A DNA stretch of 64,000 bases from Bacteroidota bacterium (GTDB lineage Bacteria; Bacteroidota; Bacteroidia; Flavobacteriales; Flavobacteriaceae). Under the pieces are notes generated by a model, which did not search any database, was not told where the DNA came from, and worked only from the letters and a program-made list of their open reading frames with translations. How positions within the stretch are numbered: the stretch's first letter is position 1; each line of letters opens with the position of its first letter. Below are positions 34,826 through 45,460 of the stretch, one piece after another. Position numbers and translations under genes: made by a program. The stretch is taken from the NCBI GenBank assembly GCA_020161455.1, contig JAIUNZ010000008.1, forward strand, positions 99,960 through 163,959, written 5' to 3'.

Positions 34826-37198
34826 TTAAAATTTAATGTTGTAGGTTGCACTAGGTACCACTCCAAAAATAGATAATTGGACGGCTTCATTTTGTGCTGT
34901 TTTATCATTTTGTCTAAACGTAATCGACGCTGCGTTATAACGGTTATAAAGATTGTAAATCCCGAAAACCCATTCAGATTGCCACTTTCTGCCTTTGTTT
35001 TTTCGTGGTGTTAACGTTGCCGAAACATCTATTCGATGATAGGTTGGTAAATTGTTTTCATTTCGGGTGCTGTAACTTGGTACAGTAATTCCTTCGTATT
35101 GATATTGTCCGTTTGGAAAAGTTACAGGTTGACCTGTTTGCAAAGTAAATGTTCCTCCAAAACGCCATTTTTCATTAAGTTTATAACTACCAACCAACGA
35201 TATGTTATGTGTTTTATCAAAGCCAGTTTTATACCAATCACCATTGTTAATTCCGGTTTCAATTGGAGTTCTGCCTTCTACTTGTTGCTCTGTTCTCGAT
35301 AACGTATAAGATAACCAACCTGAAAATCTTCCCGCATTTTTTCTAAAATATACTTCTAGCCCATATGCACGCGCTTTTCCGTTGAGTATTACTCTTTCTA
35401 TGGCTTCGTTGGCAATCAAATTAGCACCGTCAATATAATCAACTCGGTTTTTGATTTTCTTGTAAAAAGTTTCTACTTCTAATGAATAGTCGTCGTCTTT
35501 GAAGTTTTGAAAATAGCCCAAAGCTACCTGGTCTAATAACTGTGGTTTTAAAAAATTATCACTTGGAGCCCAAACATCCAAAGGAGTTGGCGATTGTGTA
35601 TTGGAAATTAAATGTAAATATTGTGACATTCTGTTATAACTAGCTTTGACTGATTGATGATCATTGATAGCATAAGAAATCGCTAATCGAGGCTCAAAGT
35701 TTTCAAAATGTGCAATGGTTTGATTTTTACCATAGGAAACTGTTCCTGTTGGTTCGGCACTTTCATAAATCTGGAAATTAGGATTGAAAATTACCGCTTG
35801 ATTGTTTTCATAAGTATTCAAAGTTTGTTGTCCTAATCGAAGAAAGTTACTCAATCGAAAGCCATAACTGATGGTTATTTTTTTGGAAATATCTTGTTCA
35901 ACATCAAAATAAACGGCATTTTCAAGGGCATATTTTTTATCTAATTGTTCTGGATTTATATCAGAACCTGTTCCAGTTGGTTCAATTTTTCCCGGATTAA
36001 AATCATAATAATTACTCTGAAAACCGTAAGTCAATTTTAATTTGTTATTCAAATAATGTTTGAAATCGTATTTGATATTGTAGTTTTTAATGCCACTATT
36101 CCAATTGAAACCAATAAATTCTAGAGTCAATCCATAATAATAATCAGAATAGATTAAAGAAAGATTGGAAAATAATTTATCAGAGTACAAATGATTCCAT
36201 CTAAAGTTGACAACTGCATTTCCATAGGTGTTTACAAAATTTTCGTTTAAAGAAAACACATCTCGACCAAAATATCCTGATAAGTAAATGTTGTTATTTT
36301 GGTTTAAATTATAACTAAGTTTCGTGTTTAAATCATAAAAATAAGCAGAATTTGAATTGTTAGCTAATTTCAAAAAAAGATGCGCATAGGTTCCACGACC
36401 AGCAACAACAAAAGAACCTTTTCCTTTTTTGATTGGACCTTCGGCTAAGAGCCTACTAGAAATTAATCCAATACCACCATTCATGTGAAAGCTATCTTTG
36501 TTTCCTTCTTTTTGATAAATGTCTAAAACCGAAGATAACCTTCCGCCATATCGAGCTGGAATACCACCTTTGTATAATTTTAAATCTTTTATAGCATCAG
36601 GATTAAATACCGAAAATAATCCAAACAAATGGGAAGAATTATAAATTGTAGCTTCATCTAACAAAATTAAATTTTGATCGGCTCCACCACCACGAACATT
36701 AAAACCCGATTGCCCTTCTCCAGCGTTTGTAACACCTGGCAAAGTTAAAATGGACTTGATGATATCAACTTCACCAAGAATAACGGGCATTTCTTTTATT
36801 TCTTGTATCGAAAGTCTGTTCACACTCATTTCAGGTTTTCGAATATTTATCCTTTTTGGAGCATCCGTTATAATTACTTCATCTAGAACTTGACTACTTA
36901 ATGAAAGTAAAAAGTTTTTTTTCAAATCTTGAGTTAAACTAATTTTTTCCTCAATATTTTGATAACCAATATAACTGATATTTAAAGTATAGTCACCTTT
37001 GGGTAAGGTTATTGAGTAAAAACCATATTCATTGGTTGAAATTCCAGTCTTTGTTTCATTAATATAAAGCGAAACACCAATTAATGTTTCTTTATTTTTT
37101 GCGTCAGATACGATTCCACTTAACGTAAATTTCTCTTGTGAAAATAATAATGAAGTATTAAAGAATATAATAATGATTAAAAATATTTTTTTAGGCAT
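34826..37198 (-). CDS. TonB-dependent receptor with CarboxypepD-reg-like domain
   Basis: A 790-residue outer-membrane active-uptake receptor. A signal peptide (cut after LLFSQ) precedes a carboxypeptidase-regulatory-like domain at about 22-105 (LSGIVSDAKNKETLIGVSLY). The plug domain is at about 115-235 (GFNVRGGGADQNLILLDEAT, GGRLSSVLDIYQKEG). A 22-stranded barrel follows, ending YNIKF. No separate TonB box is evident. It is first in a tight run with DUF4249 and thiamine diphosphokinase. No THI-type riboswitch could be recognised in 37199-37332. Confidence 0.92.
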   Translation of the reverse strand: MPKKIFLIIIIFFNTSLLFSQEKFTLSGIVSDAKNKETLIGVSLYINETKTGISTNEYGFYSITLPKGDYTLNISYIGYQNIEEKISLTQDLKKNFLLSLSSQVLDEVIITDAPKRINIRKPEMSVNRLSIQEIKEMPVILGEVDIIKSILTLPGVTNAGEGQSGFNVRGGGADQNLILLDEATIYNSSHLFGLFSVFNPDAIKDLKLYKGGIPARYGGRLSSVLDIYQKEGNKDSFHMNGGIGLISSRLLAEGPIKKGKGSFVVAGRGTYAHLFLKLANNSNSAYFYDLNTKLSYNLNQNNNIYLSGYFGRDVFSLNENFVNTYGNAVVNFRWNHLYSDKLFSNLSLIYSDYYYGLTLEFIGFNWNSGIKNYNIKYDFKHYLNNKLKLTYGFQSNYYDFNPGKIEPTGTGSDINPEQLDKKYALENAVYFDVEQDISKKITISYGFRLSNFLRLGQQTLNTYENNQAVIFNPNFQIYESAEPTGTVSYGKNQTIAHFENFEPRLAISYAINDHQSVKASYNRMSQYLHLISNTQSPTPLDVWAPSDNFLKPQLLDQVALGYFQNFKDDDYSLEVETFYKKIKNRVDYIDGANLIANEAIERVILNGKARAYGLEVYFRKNAGRFSGWLSYTLSRTEQQVEGRTPIETGINNGDWYKTGFDKTHNISLVGSYKLNEKWRFGGTFTLQTGQPVTFPNGQYQYEGITVPSYSTRNENNLPTYHRIDVSATLTPRKNKGRKWQSEWVFGIYNLYNRYNAASITFRQNDKTAQNEAVQLSIFGVVPSATYNIKF

Positions 37199-37332
37199 AG
37201 AATTTGCTGTTTATTTTTACAAAAATCTTAATAATTTTTCCTAAATACTAATAATCAGTTGTTAATATTTGGTTAATTAAACCTAGTAAAGTTTACTATT
37301 TTAAATACTTTTACAAAAATAAATTTCTACTT

Positions 37333-38010
37333 ATGAAAGCAGTTTATGCTTTGTTTTTTCTATTAATGATAAGTTTTTATGGATATTCTCAGTTTGAAAA
37401 TCCAAAGAAAACCTTGAAAATTGCTCCTGTTTCCAATCCAACAGGTCAAGTTGCACCTACTTCTTCAAAATCGATAACTTATCCAAGTATTTTTGATAAA
37501 AAAGATAAATTATTGGACGGTGTTTCTATTTTAAATAAGAAACCAGATGATACTAAAAGTGTACTGGAAAACGACCAATTTGAGAGTCAATCCAAAGAAT
37601 ATACCGATAGAATGAACAACAAAAAGGACGGTGAGTTTCATGAAAAATTTAAGAGCGATAATTTTTTGGGACAATTTAGAGTTGCTACTAAAACCATTAG
37701 TATTGCCTGTCGTGATCATGAATATCCTGATGGTGATTTGGTTCGAATTTGGCTGAATGATAAAATTGTAGTGGAATCAATTTTATTAGATGTTGACTTT
37801 AAAGAGGTTTATTTAGAACTGAATGAAGGGTTAAATAAAATAGAAATTGAAGCGTTAAATCAAGGAGATTCTGGTCCTAATACTGCACAATTCACTATGT
37901 ATGATGCAAAAAAAGGCATTATTACTAATAATAAATGGAATTTAACCACTGGTGCAAAAGCGAAGTTGATAATTTTAAAAGAAGAGAGTTTGCTTGAAGA
38001 AAAAAAGTGA
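37333..38010 (+). CDS. Secreted protein of unknown function
   Basis: 225 residues with a signal peptide (cut after YGYSQ). A low-complexity N-terminal part is followed by a beta-rich domain (LVRIWLNDKIVVESILLDVD, LNEGLNKIEIEALNQGD) resembling a galactose-binding-like fold by eye only. No catalytic motif is seen. Single-gene unit with its own terminator, divergent from the TonB receptor. Confidence 0.8.
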   Translation: MKAVYALFFLLMISFYGYSQFENPKKTLKIAPVSNPTGQVAPTSSKSITYPSIFDKKDKLLDGVSILNKKPDDTKSVLENDQFESQSKEYTDRMNNKKDGEFHEKFKSDNFLGQFRVATKTISIACRDHEYPDGDLVRIWLNDKIVVESILLDVDFKEVYLELNEGLNKIEIEALNQGDSGPNTAQFTMYDAKKGIITNNKWNLTTGAKAKLIILKEESLLEEKK

Positions 38011-38036
38011 AAAAAGCGACCAATTGGTCGCTTTTT
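38011..38036. terminator. Bidirectional terminator
   Basis: Perfect 11-bp stem (38011-38021 with 38026-38036), AATT loop, A tract and T tract on either side. It serves the converging genes at 37333 (plus) and isocitrate dehydrogenase (minus). Confidence 0.92.
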
Positions 38037-38038
38037 AA

Positions 38039-40390
<2,352 letters not shown>

Positions 40391-40411
40391 TACTTTAGAT
40401 TGAAAAAGAAA

Positions 40412-40762
40412 TTATCTTCTTCTTTCTTTAATTTTTGCTTTTTTACCTGTAAGTTCTCTGAAGTAGTAAATACGTGCTCTACGAACTTTACCTCTTTGGT
40501 TTAATTCAACTTTTTGTAAAGCTGGCATGTTTACTGGGAAGATACGCTCTACACCAACAGCACCAGACATTTTACGAATTGTAAAAGTTTCAGTTATTCC
40601 TGAACCTTTTCTTTGAATAACAACTCCTTTAAAAAACTGAGTTCTTGTTTTTTCACCCTCTTTGATTTCGTAATAAACGGTGATAGTATCACCAGCTCCG
40701 AATTCAGGGAAATCTTTTTTTGTTGACAATTCGTTGTTAACGAAATCTACTAAATTTGCCAT
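40412..40762 (-). CDS. rplS: 50S ribosomal protein L19
   Basis: 116 residues, matching L19: a start MANLVDFVNNEL, GDTITVYYEIKEGEKTRTQ, FKGVVIQRKGSGITETFTIR and a basic end (RRARIYYFRELTGKKAKIKE). An in-frame ATG 45 nt upstream would add 15 residues not found in L19; it lies in the leader. Upstream are a strong promoter and a ~70-nt leader. The gene follows trmD on the same strand but has its own promoter. Confidence 0.96.
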   Translation of the reverse strand: MANLVDFVNNELSTKKDFPEFGAGDTITVYYEIKEGEKTRTQFFKGVVIQRKGSGITETFTIRKMSGAVGVERIFPVNMPALQKVELNQRGKVRRARIYYFRELTGKKAKIKERRR

Positions 40763-40835
40763 TTTGATTGCTAAATTATGGTTTAAATCTGAGTAACATT
40801 CACGCATATCGCCAGAGGTTAGTCAAATGTGGGTG

Positions 40836-40864
40836 CAAATATAATTAAAAATTTCAAGTTTCAA
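40836..40864 (-). promoter_or_regulatory. rplS promoter
   Basis: On the minus strand TTG (40864-40862), 18-nt spacer, then TATATTTG (40843-40836): a complete Bacteroidetes consensus. Transcription from here gives a leader of roughly 70 nt before the L19 start codon. Confidence 0.75.
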
Positions 40865-40980
40865 ATTCCAAGTTCCAATTTTTTTTAAAGAAGAAATAGT
40901 ATTATAAAAATTTGATAACTAAATAAATAGAAATATTTACTACTTTGAAATTTGGAATTTTAATATTTTGGAATTTATTC
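40851..40980. repeat. AAATTCCAAAT-type inverted repeats between trmD and rplS
   Basis: The left part (40851-40882) carries TTTCAAGTTTCAAATTCC and a further TTCCAA; the right part (40944-40980) carries TTTGAAATTTGGAATTTT and TTTTGGAATTT in the opposite sense. The two can fold back on each other over about 60 nt. The region probably contains the trmD 3' end signal and overlaps the rplS -33 element. Confidence 0.55.
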
Positions 40981-41649
40981 GAGAAGATCTGGTCGTCTAT
41001 TTTTAGTGTGTTCAAAAGCTTTTTCTTCGCGCCATTGCTCAATTTTAGCAAAGTTTCCGCTCAATAAAACTTCTGGAACTTTCCAACCTTTGTAATCTGC
41101 TGGTCGTGTATAAATTGGTCCTGAAAGTAAATTGTCTTGAAAACTGTCGGTCAATGCTGAAGTTTCGTCTGATAAAACACCTGGAATTAATCGAATAATA
41201 GCATCACAAAAAACGATAGCACCAATTTCGCCACCAGAAAGAACATAATCACCAATAGAAATTTCTTTGGTGATAAAATGGTCGCGAACCCTTTGGTCAA
41301 CACCTTTATAATGTCCGCAAAGAATGATAATATTTTTAAACAGCGACATGGAATTCGCCATTTTCTGGTTCAATGTTTCACCATCTGGAGACATATAGAT
41401 GATTTCGTCATAATTTCTTTGTGATTTCAAATGCGAAATACAATCATCAATGGGTTGAATATTCATCACCATTCCTGCGCTACCGCCATATTGATAATCG
41501 TCCACACTTTTCTGTTTGTTGGTTGTATAATCTCGTAAATTGTGAAAATGAACTTCTACTAATTTTTTTTCAATGGCACGTTTCATAATCGAGCCTTCAA
41601 ATGGACTTCGCAATAAATCAGGTAAAATGGTAATGATGTCTATTCGCAT
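40975..41649 (-). CDS. trmD: tRNA (guanine-N1)-methyltransferase
   Basis: 224 residues; TrmD methylates G37 of tRNAs to prevent frameshifting. Markers: [32 protein letters not shown], the knotted SAM site [14 protein letters not shown] and [15 protein letters not shown], and the end [12 protein letters not shown]. It follows a methyltransferase gene by 16 nt, probably cotranscribed. Confidence 0.96.
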   Translation of the reverse strand: MRIDIITILPDLLRSPFEGSIMKRAIEKKLVEVHFHNLRDYTTNKQKSVDDYQYGGSAGMVMNIQPIDDCISHLKSQRNYDEIIYMSPDGETLNQKMANSMSLFKNIIILCGHYKGVDQRVRDHFITKEISIGDYVLSGGEIGAIVFCDAIIRLIPGVLSDETSALTDSFQDNLLSGPIYTRPADYKGWKVPEVLLSGNFAKIEQWREEKAFEHTKNRRPDLLE

Positions 41650-41665
41650 AGTGCAAAGATATGTT

Positions 41666-42466
41666 TTACTTTTTGGTTGCTAAAATCGAATACACCATCG
41701 GAATTTTATTTCCAAAGTGTTTTATTCTGAATTTTCCTTTTTCAAATTCTTCAGTCGCATTGAAACAATTATAAGGTGAATAATCATATTCGTTAAATTG
41801 ATTTAATGATAATTCGTTAGTTAGCAGCGCATTTAAGATTTCCGAAATGGGATGATTCCAAGTTATGGTTTTGGCTTCTATGTTAGCATTTTTTTCGGCA
41901 TACGTTCCTGTTTCTTCTTCAATGATTGGTTCGATGTTGAAGTAACTATAAAAAACTTCGTTAAAATTATTATCATACATCCAAACTACAGGATGAAAAT
42001 CTGCCATAATAAATTTTCCATTAGGTTTTAGAAAATGCGATACAACTTTTGCCCATTTATCTAAATCGGGTAACCAACCAATTGTTCCATAACTGGTGAA
42101 AATAAGGTCAAATTTTTCATCTAAAATAGTAGGCAAACTATAAATGTCAGCACAAATAAAAGTTGCTTTTAGGTCTAATTGCTTTGCAAAAGAAGTTGCT
42201 TTTTCAATGGCGTTATCCGATAAATCAACACCAGTTACTGTTGCACCCAAACGTGCCAATGACAAACTATCTTGTCCAAAATGACATTGCAAATGTAATA
42301 TTTTTTTATCAGAAATGTCTCCAAGAAGTTCTACTTCAATTGCATTTAAGCTTGATTTCCCTTTCAAAAAAGCGTCGTTATTGTAAAAATCAGAATTCAC
42401 ATGAACCTCCGTTTTGTTGTTCCAAGTTTGTTTGTTGACCAATAAGTAATCGTTAGTGCTTTTCAT
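41666..42466 (-). CDS. Class I SAM-dependent methyltransferase
   Basis: 266 residues from the ATG at 42466. SAM-binding motif I is [20 protein letters not shown], a variant with [10 protein letters not shown] rather than the usual LDxGxG, followed by [16 protein letters not shown] and the later [14 protein letters not shown]. This subgroup acts on small molecules or unknown substrates. A TTG start nine codons earlier is possible. It lies between the DUF1569 pseudogene and trmD. Confidence 0.85.
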   Translation of the reverse strand: MKSTNDYLLVNKQTWNNKTEVHVNSDFYNNDAFLKGKSSLNAIEVELLGDISDKKILHLQCHFGQDSLSLARLGATVTGVDLSDNAIEKATSFAKQLDLKATFICADIYSLPTILDEKFDLIFTSYGTIGWLPDLDKWAKVVSHFLKPNGKFIMADFHPVVWMYDNNFNEVFYSYFNIEPIIEEETGTYAEKNANIEAKTITWNHPISEILNALLTNELSLNQFNEYDYSPYNCFNATEEFEKGKFRIKHFGNKIPMVYSILATKK

Positions 42467-42505
42467 TTTTAGTTTTACATTCTTAATACTCAAATCTTAC
42501 TACTC

Positions 42506-42949
42506 TCAAACGCCAAACTGTCTCAAATGATGATCGATATGATTCCACATTAATTTATTCCAATCTTCGTGTGACATTTTCCCCCAAAAAGGATGGTTGG
42601 TTAAAGTAATTGATTGTTCGCCAACACGAAAGCGACTAAAATTTCTAATTAAGTCTTTTTTAGAACTATCAAAATCATATTTTTCTCTGAAGATAAACTC
42701 TGGTGCTGTTGGACTACTTTTTTTAAACTCAGAATTAAAGATTTTGTTTTTCATCATTTTACCTAAGAATTTCATCAAAAAATTGATACGCAATTCTTTT
42801 TCTCCAAAAGCTACAACAAGAGCTTCATTTGTATGTTTTAGCATTTGATCTACTGTCATTTTTCCCCAAATTGCTTTGGTTTTGGGTGTTAATTTATTGA
42901 TACGTTAGATAATTTCATCATTATCAGTTATAACGAAAATGGATTTCAT
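42506..42949 (-). pseudogene. DUF1569 (DinB-like) gene with an in-frame stop at codon 15
   Basis: From the ATG at 42949 the frame reads MKSIFVITDNDEII, then TAA (42907-42905), then continues RINKLTPKTKAIWGKMTVDQ and on to the normal end HHLRQFGV. Both sides of the stop fit the DUF1569 family, whose members begin about 30 residues before the MTVDQML motif. Only the part after 42859 (117 residues) is open, starting at an internal Met. Either the gene is inactivated, a shortened protein is made from the internal ATG, or there is a sequence error. Confidence 0.8.
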
Positions 42950-42990
42950 GGTTTTAAGTTTTTGTTAAACAAATTTACAATTTAAAATAC

Positions 42991-42998
42991 TAAATTTG
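42991..42998 (+). promoter_or_regulatory. -7 element of the peptidyl-prolyl isomerase gene
   Basis: TAAATTTG, 23 nt before the ATG at 43022. No TTG at the proper distance. Confidence 0.5.
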
Positions 42999-43021
42999 CA
43001 CTTCATTTAAAAAATCAAAGT

Positions 43022-43954
43022 ATGGAAAATGGAATATATGCTAAATTTAACACTTCAAAAGGTGCAGTTTTAGTAAAATTAACACACGATATAACACCAG
43101 GAACAGTCGGAAATTTTGTAGGTTTAGCAGAAGGTCAATTGGAGAATGATTCCAAAGCAATGGGTAAACCTTATTACGATGGACTAAAATTTCACAGAGT
43201 AATTCCTGATTTTATGATTCAAGGAGGTTGTCCTCAAGGAATAGGAACTGGTGGACCAGGATATAAGTTTGACGACGAATTTCATCCAACATTAAAACAT
43301 GATAGACCAGGCGTTTTGGCTATGGCAAACTCTGGACCTGGAACAAATGGTTCTCAATTTTATATTACACATGTGCCAACTTCTTGGTTGGATGGAAAGC
43401 ATACTGTTTTTGGACACGTTATTGAAGGTCAAGATATTGTAGATGCTGTTGCTCAAGGTGATGTTTTAGAATCATTAGAAATTATTAGAGTAGGAGAGGA
43501 TGCCAAAAACTGGAATGCTATTGAAGCGTTTAGAACTTTTGAAGGTTCAAGAGTAAAAAGAATGGAAGAAGCCAAAAAGCAAGCCGAAGAAGCAATGGAA
43601 AAATTAGCTGCTGGTTTTGATAAAACTGAAAGTGGCTTACGTTATAAAATGATTCAGAAAGGTAGTGGAAAACAAGCCGAAAAAGGAAAAACTGTTTCTG
43701 TTCATTATGAAGGTTCTTTGGAAAACGGAAAAGTATTTGATTCTTCTTATTCTCGAAAAAAACCAATTGAATTTCCTTTGGGAAAAGGTCATGTTATCGA
43801 AGGTTGGGATGAAGGAATTGCATTATTACAAGTAGGCGATAAAGCACGTTTTGTAATTCCATCTTATTTGGGATATGGAAGCTCAGGTGCTGGAGGTGTT
43901 ATTCCTCCTGATGCTACATTAGTTTTTGATGTAGAATTGATGGATGTAAAATAA
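43022..43954 (+). CDS. Cyclophilin-FKBP fusion peptidyl-prolyl isomerase
   Basis: 310 residues carrying two unrelated isomerase folds. Residues 1-165 are a cyclophilin (FHRVIPDFMIQGGCPQG, MANSGPGTNGSQFYITHVPT, LDGKHTVFGHVIEG). A Glu/Lys-rich helix at about 170-195 links to an FKBP domain at about 200-310 (VSVHYEGSLENGKVFDSSY, GKGHVIEGWDEGIALLQVGD, FVIPSYLGYGSSGAGGVIPP). There is no signal peptide, so it is cytoplasmic, probably a folding helper. Confidence 0.95.
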   Translation: MENGIYAKFNTSKGAVLVKLTHDITPGTVGNFVGLAEGQLENDSKAMGKPYYDGLKFHRVIPDFMIQGGCPQGIGTGGPGYKFDDEFHPTLKHDRPGVLAMANSGPGTNGSQFYITHVPTSWLDGKHTVFGHVIEGQDIVDAVAQGDVLESLEIIRVGEDAKNWNAIEAFRTFEGSRVKRMEEAKKQAEEAMEKLAAGFDKTESGLRYKMIQKGSGKQAEKGKTVSVHYEGSLENGKVFDSSYSRKKPIEFPLGKGHVIEGWDEGIALLQVGDKARFVIPSYLGYGSSGAGGVIPPDATLVFDVELMDVK

Positions 43955-43976
43955 TATTAAGATATACTTAAATTAT

Positions 43977-44010
43977 AAAGCGCAATAGATTTCTATTGTG
44001 CTTTATTTTT
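43977..44010 (+). terminator. Terminator of the isomerase gene
   Basis: 13-bp stem with one G-U pair (43977-43989 with 43992-44004), then T-rich sequence, 23 nt after the stop codon. Confidence 0.8.
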
Positions 44011-44037
44011 ATATTTGATTTCTAACCAACTGTAATT

Positions 44038-44352
44038 ATGAAATATAAAACATCACTTCTTACTGTTTTTGTATTGTTTCTATTTTCTTGTGCAACAAAA
44101 ACTAAAATCGTTTCGGAAGTAAAACCAGAAGTAATCTCGAATGAATTTGTAACAGAATCATCTGAAAGTGACATCGTAAAAAGAGGTTCGCTTTTATATG
44201 AAAATAATTGTGGTAATTGTCATAGTTTGCCTAAAACAAATGAATATACTCTAGAAGATTGGAGACCCATACTTGATAGAATGCAAAAAGAAGCAAAAAT
44301 TTCTGACCAAGAAAAAGAAGATATCTTCTTTTACATCACTAGAAGTATCTAG
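44038..44352 (+). CDS. Small cytochrome c-like lipoprotein
   Basis: 104 residues. The signal peptide ends in a lipobox (FLFSC). A single heme-c site CGNCH lies in LLYENNCGNCHSLPK, and a possible axial Met in LDRMQKEAKI. The mature domain is smaller than a class I cytochrome c but fits the c-type fold (GSLLYENNCGNCH ... DWRPILDRM ... ISDQEKEDIFFYI). Likely a periplasm-facing electron carrier; partner unknown. Confidence 0.88.
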   Translation: MKYKTSLLTVFVLFLFSCATKTKIVSEVKPEVISNEFVTESSESDIVKRGSLLYENNCGNCHSLPKTNEYTLEDWRPILDRMQKEAKISDQEKEDIFFYITRSI

Positions 44353-44408
44353 ATTTTATAATCATCTGAAATTGAAATTCCTTTTCAACTATATAAAATT
44401 ATCAATTT

Positions 44409-44750
44409 ATGGAAAATAGTCTTTCTTGGCAAGATTTTGAAAAAATAGACCTGCGTGTTGGAACAATAATTGATGTAAATGATTTTCCAAACGCTAGAAA
44501 ACCAGCTTATCAATTAACCATCGATTTTGGAAAAGAAATGGGACTAAAAAAATCTTCAGCACAAATTACAAAGCTCTATGGTAAAAAAGATTTGATTGGT
44601 AAACAAATCGTTGCCGTTGTTAATTTTCCCAAAAAGCAAATAGGTAACTTTATGAGTGAATGTTTGGTTTTGGGTTCGATTGGTTTAGAAAATGATATCG
44701 TTTTATTAAGTTCTGATAGAAAAGTGGAGAATGGATTGCCTATTGGTTAG
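44409..44750 (+). CDS. csaA: tRNA-binding / export-related chaperone CsaA
   Basis: 113 residues, a stand-alone EMAP-II-like OB domain: WQDFEKIDLRVGTIIDVNDF, NARKPAYQLTIDFG, GLKKSSAQITKLY, QIVAVVNFPKKQIGNFMSEC, and the end DRKVENGLPIG. CsaA binds tRNA and was described as a secretion-related chaperone. Its end overlaps the convergent small gene at 44740 by 11 nt. Confidence 0.93.
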   Translation: MENSLSWQDFEKIDLRVGTIIDVNDFPNARKPAYQLTIDFGKEMGLKKSSAQITKLYGKKDLIGKQIVAVVNFPKKQIGNFMSECLVLGSIGLENDIVLLSSDRKVENGLPIG

Positions 44751-44958
44751 TTTTTTTTTGGCGTTTTAGAGCCATATAGATATTGAATAATGACAAAAGA
44801 ATAAAAATTATTGGAACTAAGATAGTTTTATTTGGAAACTCAGTATCGTTTTTTGAACTATTTATATAATTTGAAATAATAATATATGTCCAAAAAATTA
44901 TGAAAAAAGAATTGAAAAGAATTGAGTGTTTGTTAAGAAAAGCAATTATTTTTAGCAT
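44740..44958 (-). CDS. Small two-helix membrane protein
   Basis: 72 residues with two hydrophobic helices (about 14-31 and 46-63) and a basic end (LKRQKKTNQ). It overlaps the csaA stop on the other strand. No family is recognised. The membrane-like composition favours a real gene, but it is short. Confidence 0.55.
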   Translation of the reverse strand: MLKIIAFLNKHSILFNSFFIIFWTYIIISNYINSSKNDTEFPNKTILVPIIFILLSLFNIYMALKRQKKTNQ

Positions 44959-44970
44959 GTGTATAGAGCA

Positions 44971-45010
44971 ACAAAACCCAAAAGAAAGTTTTGGGTTTTG
45001 TTTTTTTTTT
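44971..45010. terminator. Bidirectional terminator
   Basis: 11-bp stem AAAACCCAAAA with TTTTGGGTTTT, 5-nt loop, long T tract on the plus side. It follows the minus-strand gene at 45013 directly. Confidence 0.7.
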
Positions 45011-45012
45011 AA

Positions 45013-45390
45013 TTAAATATCGTCAAAATCAATATCGGTAAAATTCTTTTCAGAAGTTGATGATTCCTCATTAGTTTCTGTGTTAAATTCTCTTTTGAAA
45101 TCTTTTTGATGTCTTTCAGAAATTACTTCTTCGCCTTTGTGTTCTAGTACATAATCGGTTAATTCACCTAAAATTTCAGAAAAAGCAGTAAAGTCTTCTT
45201 TATATAAATAGATTTTGTGTTTTTTGAAATGATAAGAACCATCTTCTTCTGTGAATTTTTTGCTTTCTGTAATAGTGATGTAGTAATCGTCAGCTTTTGT
45301 TGCTCTAACATCAAAGAAATACGTTCTTCTTCCAGCTCTTAAAACTTTAGAAAAAATTTCATCTTTTTCTAACATATCATTTTCTCTCAT
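45013..45390 (-). CDS. PUR-alpha-like DUF3276 protein
   Basis: 125 residues. The core EIFSKVLRAGRRTYFFDVRA, ADDYYITITESKKF, FKKHKIYLYKEDFTAFSEIL is the DUF3276/PUR domain, a Whirly-type single-strand nucleic-acid-binding fold. The acidic tail ends NFTDIDFDDI. Widespread and highly conserved in Bacteroidetes; the cellular role is not settled, with RNA or ssDNA binding likely from the fold. Confidence 0.9.
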   Translation of the reverse strand: MRENDMLEKDEIFSKVLRAGRRTYFFDVRATKADDYYITITESKKFTEEDGSYHFKKHKIYLYKEDFTAFSEILGELTDYVLEHKGEEVISERHQKDFKREFNTETNEESSTSEKNFTDIDFDDI

Positions 45391-45460
45391 AATGTTTTTT
45401 TAGTCTTATTGGGTTACAGTAATGCTCAAAAATGGTAATTTTTTTGTTACGAAACAACAA

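Noticed and set aside
37199-37332. TPP riboswitch before the TonB receptor
   Set aside because: No CTGAGA-type THI-box core or comparable structure could be found in this AT-rich gap.
40763-40807. Longer L19 beginning at the upstream ATG
   Set aside because: The extra 15 residues do not belong to L19 and the region is better read as a leader.
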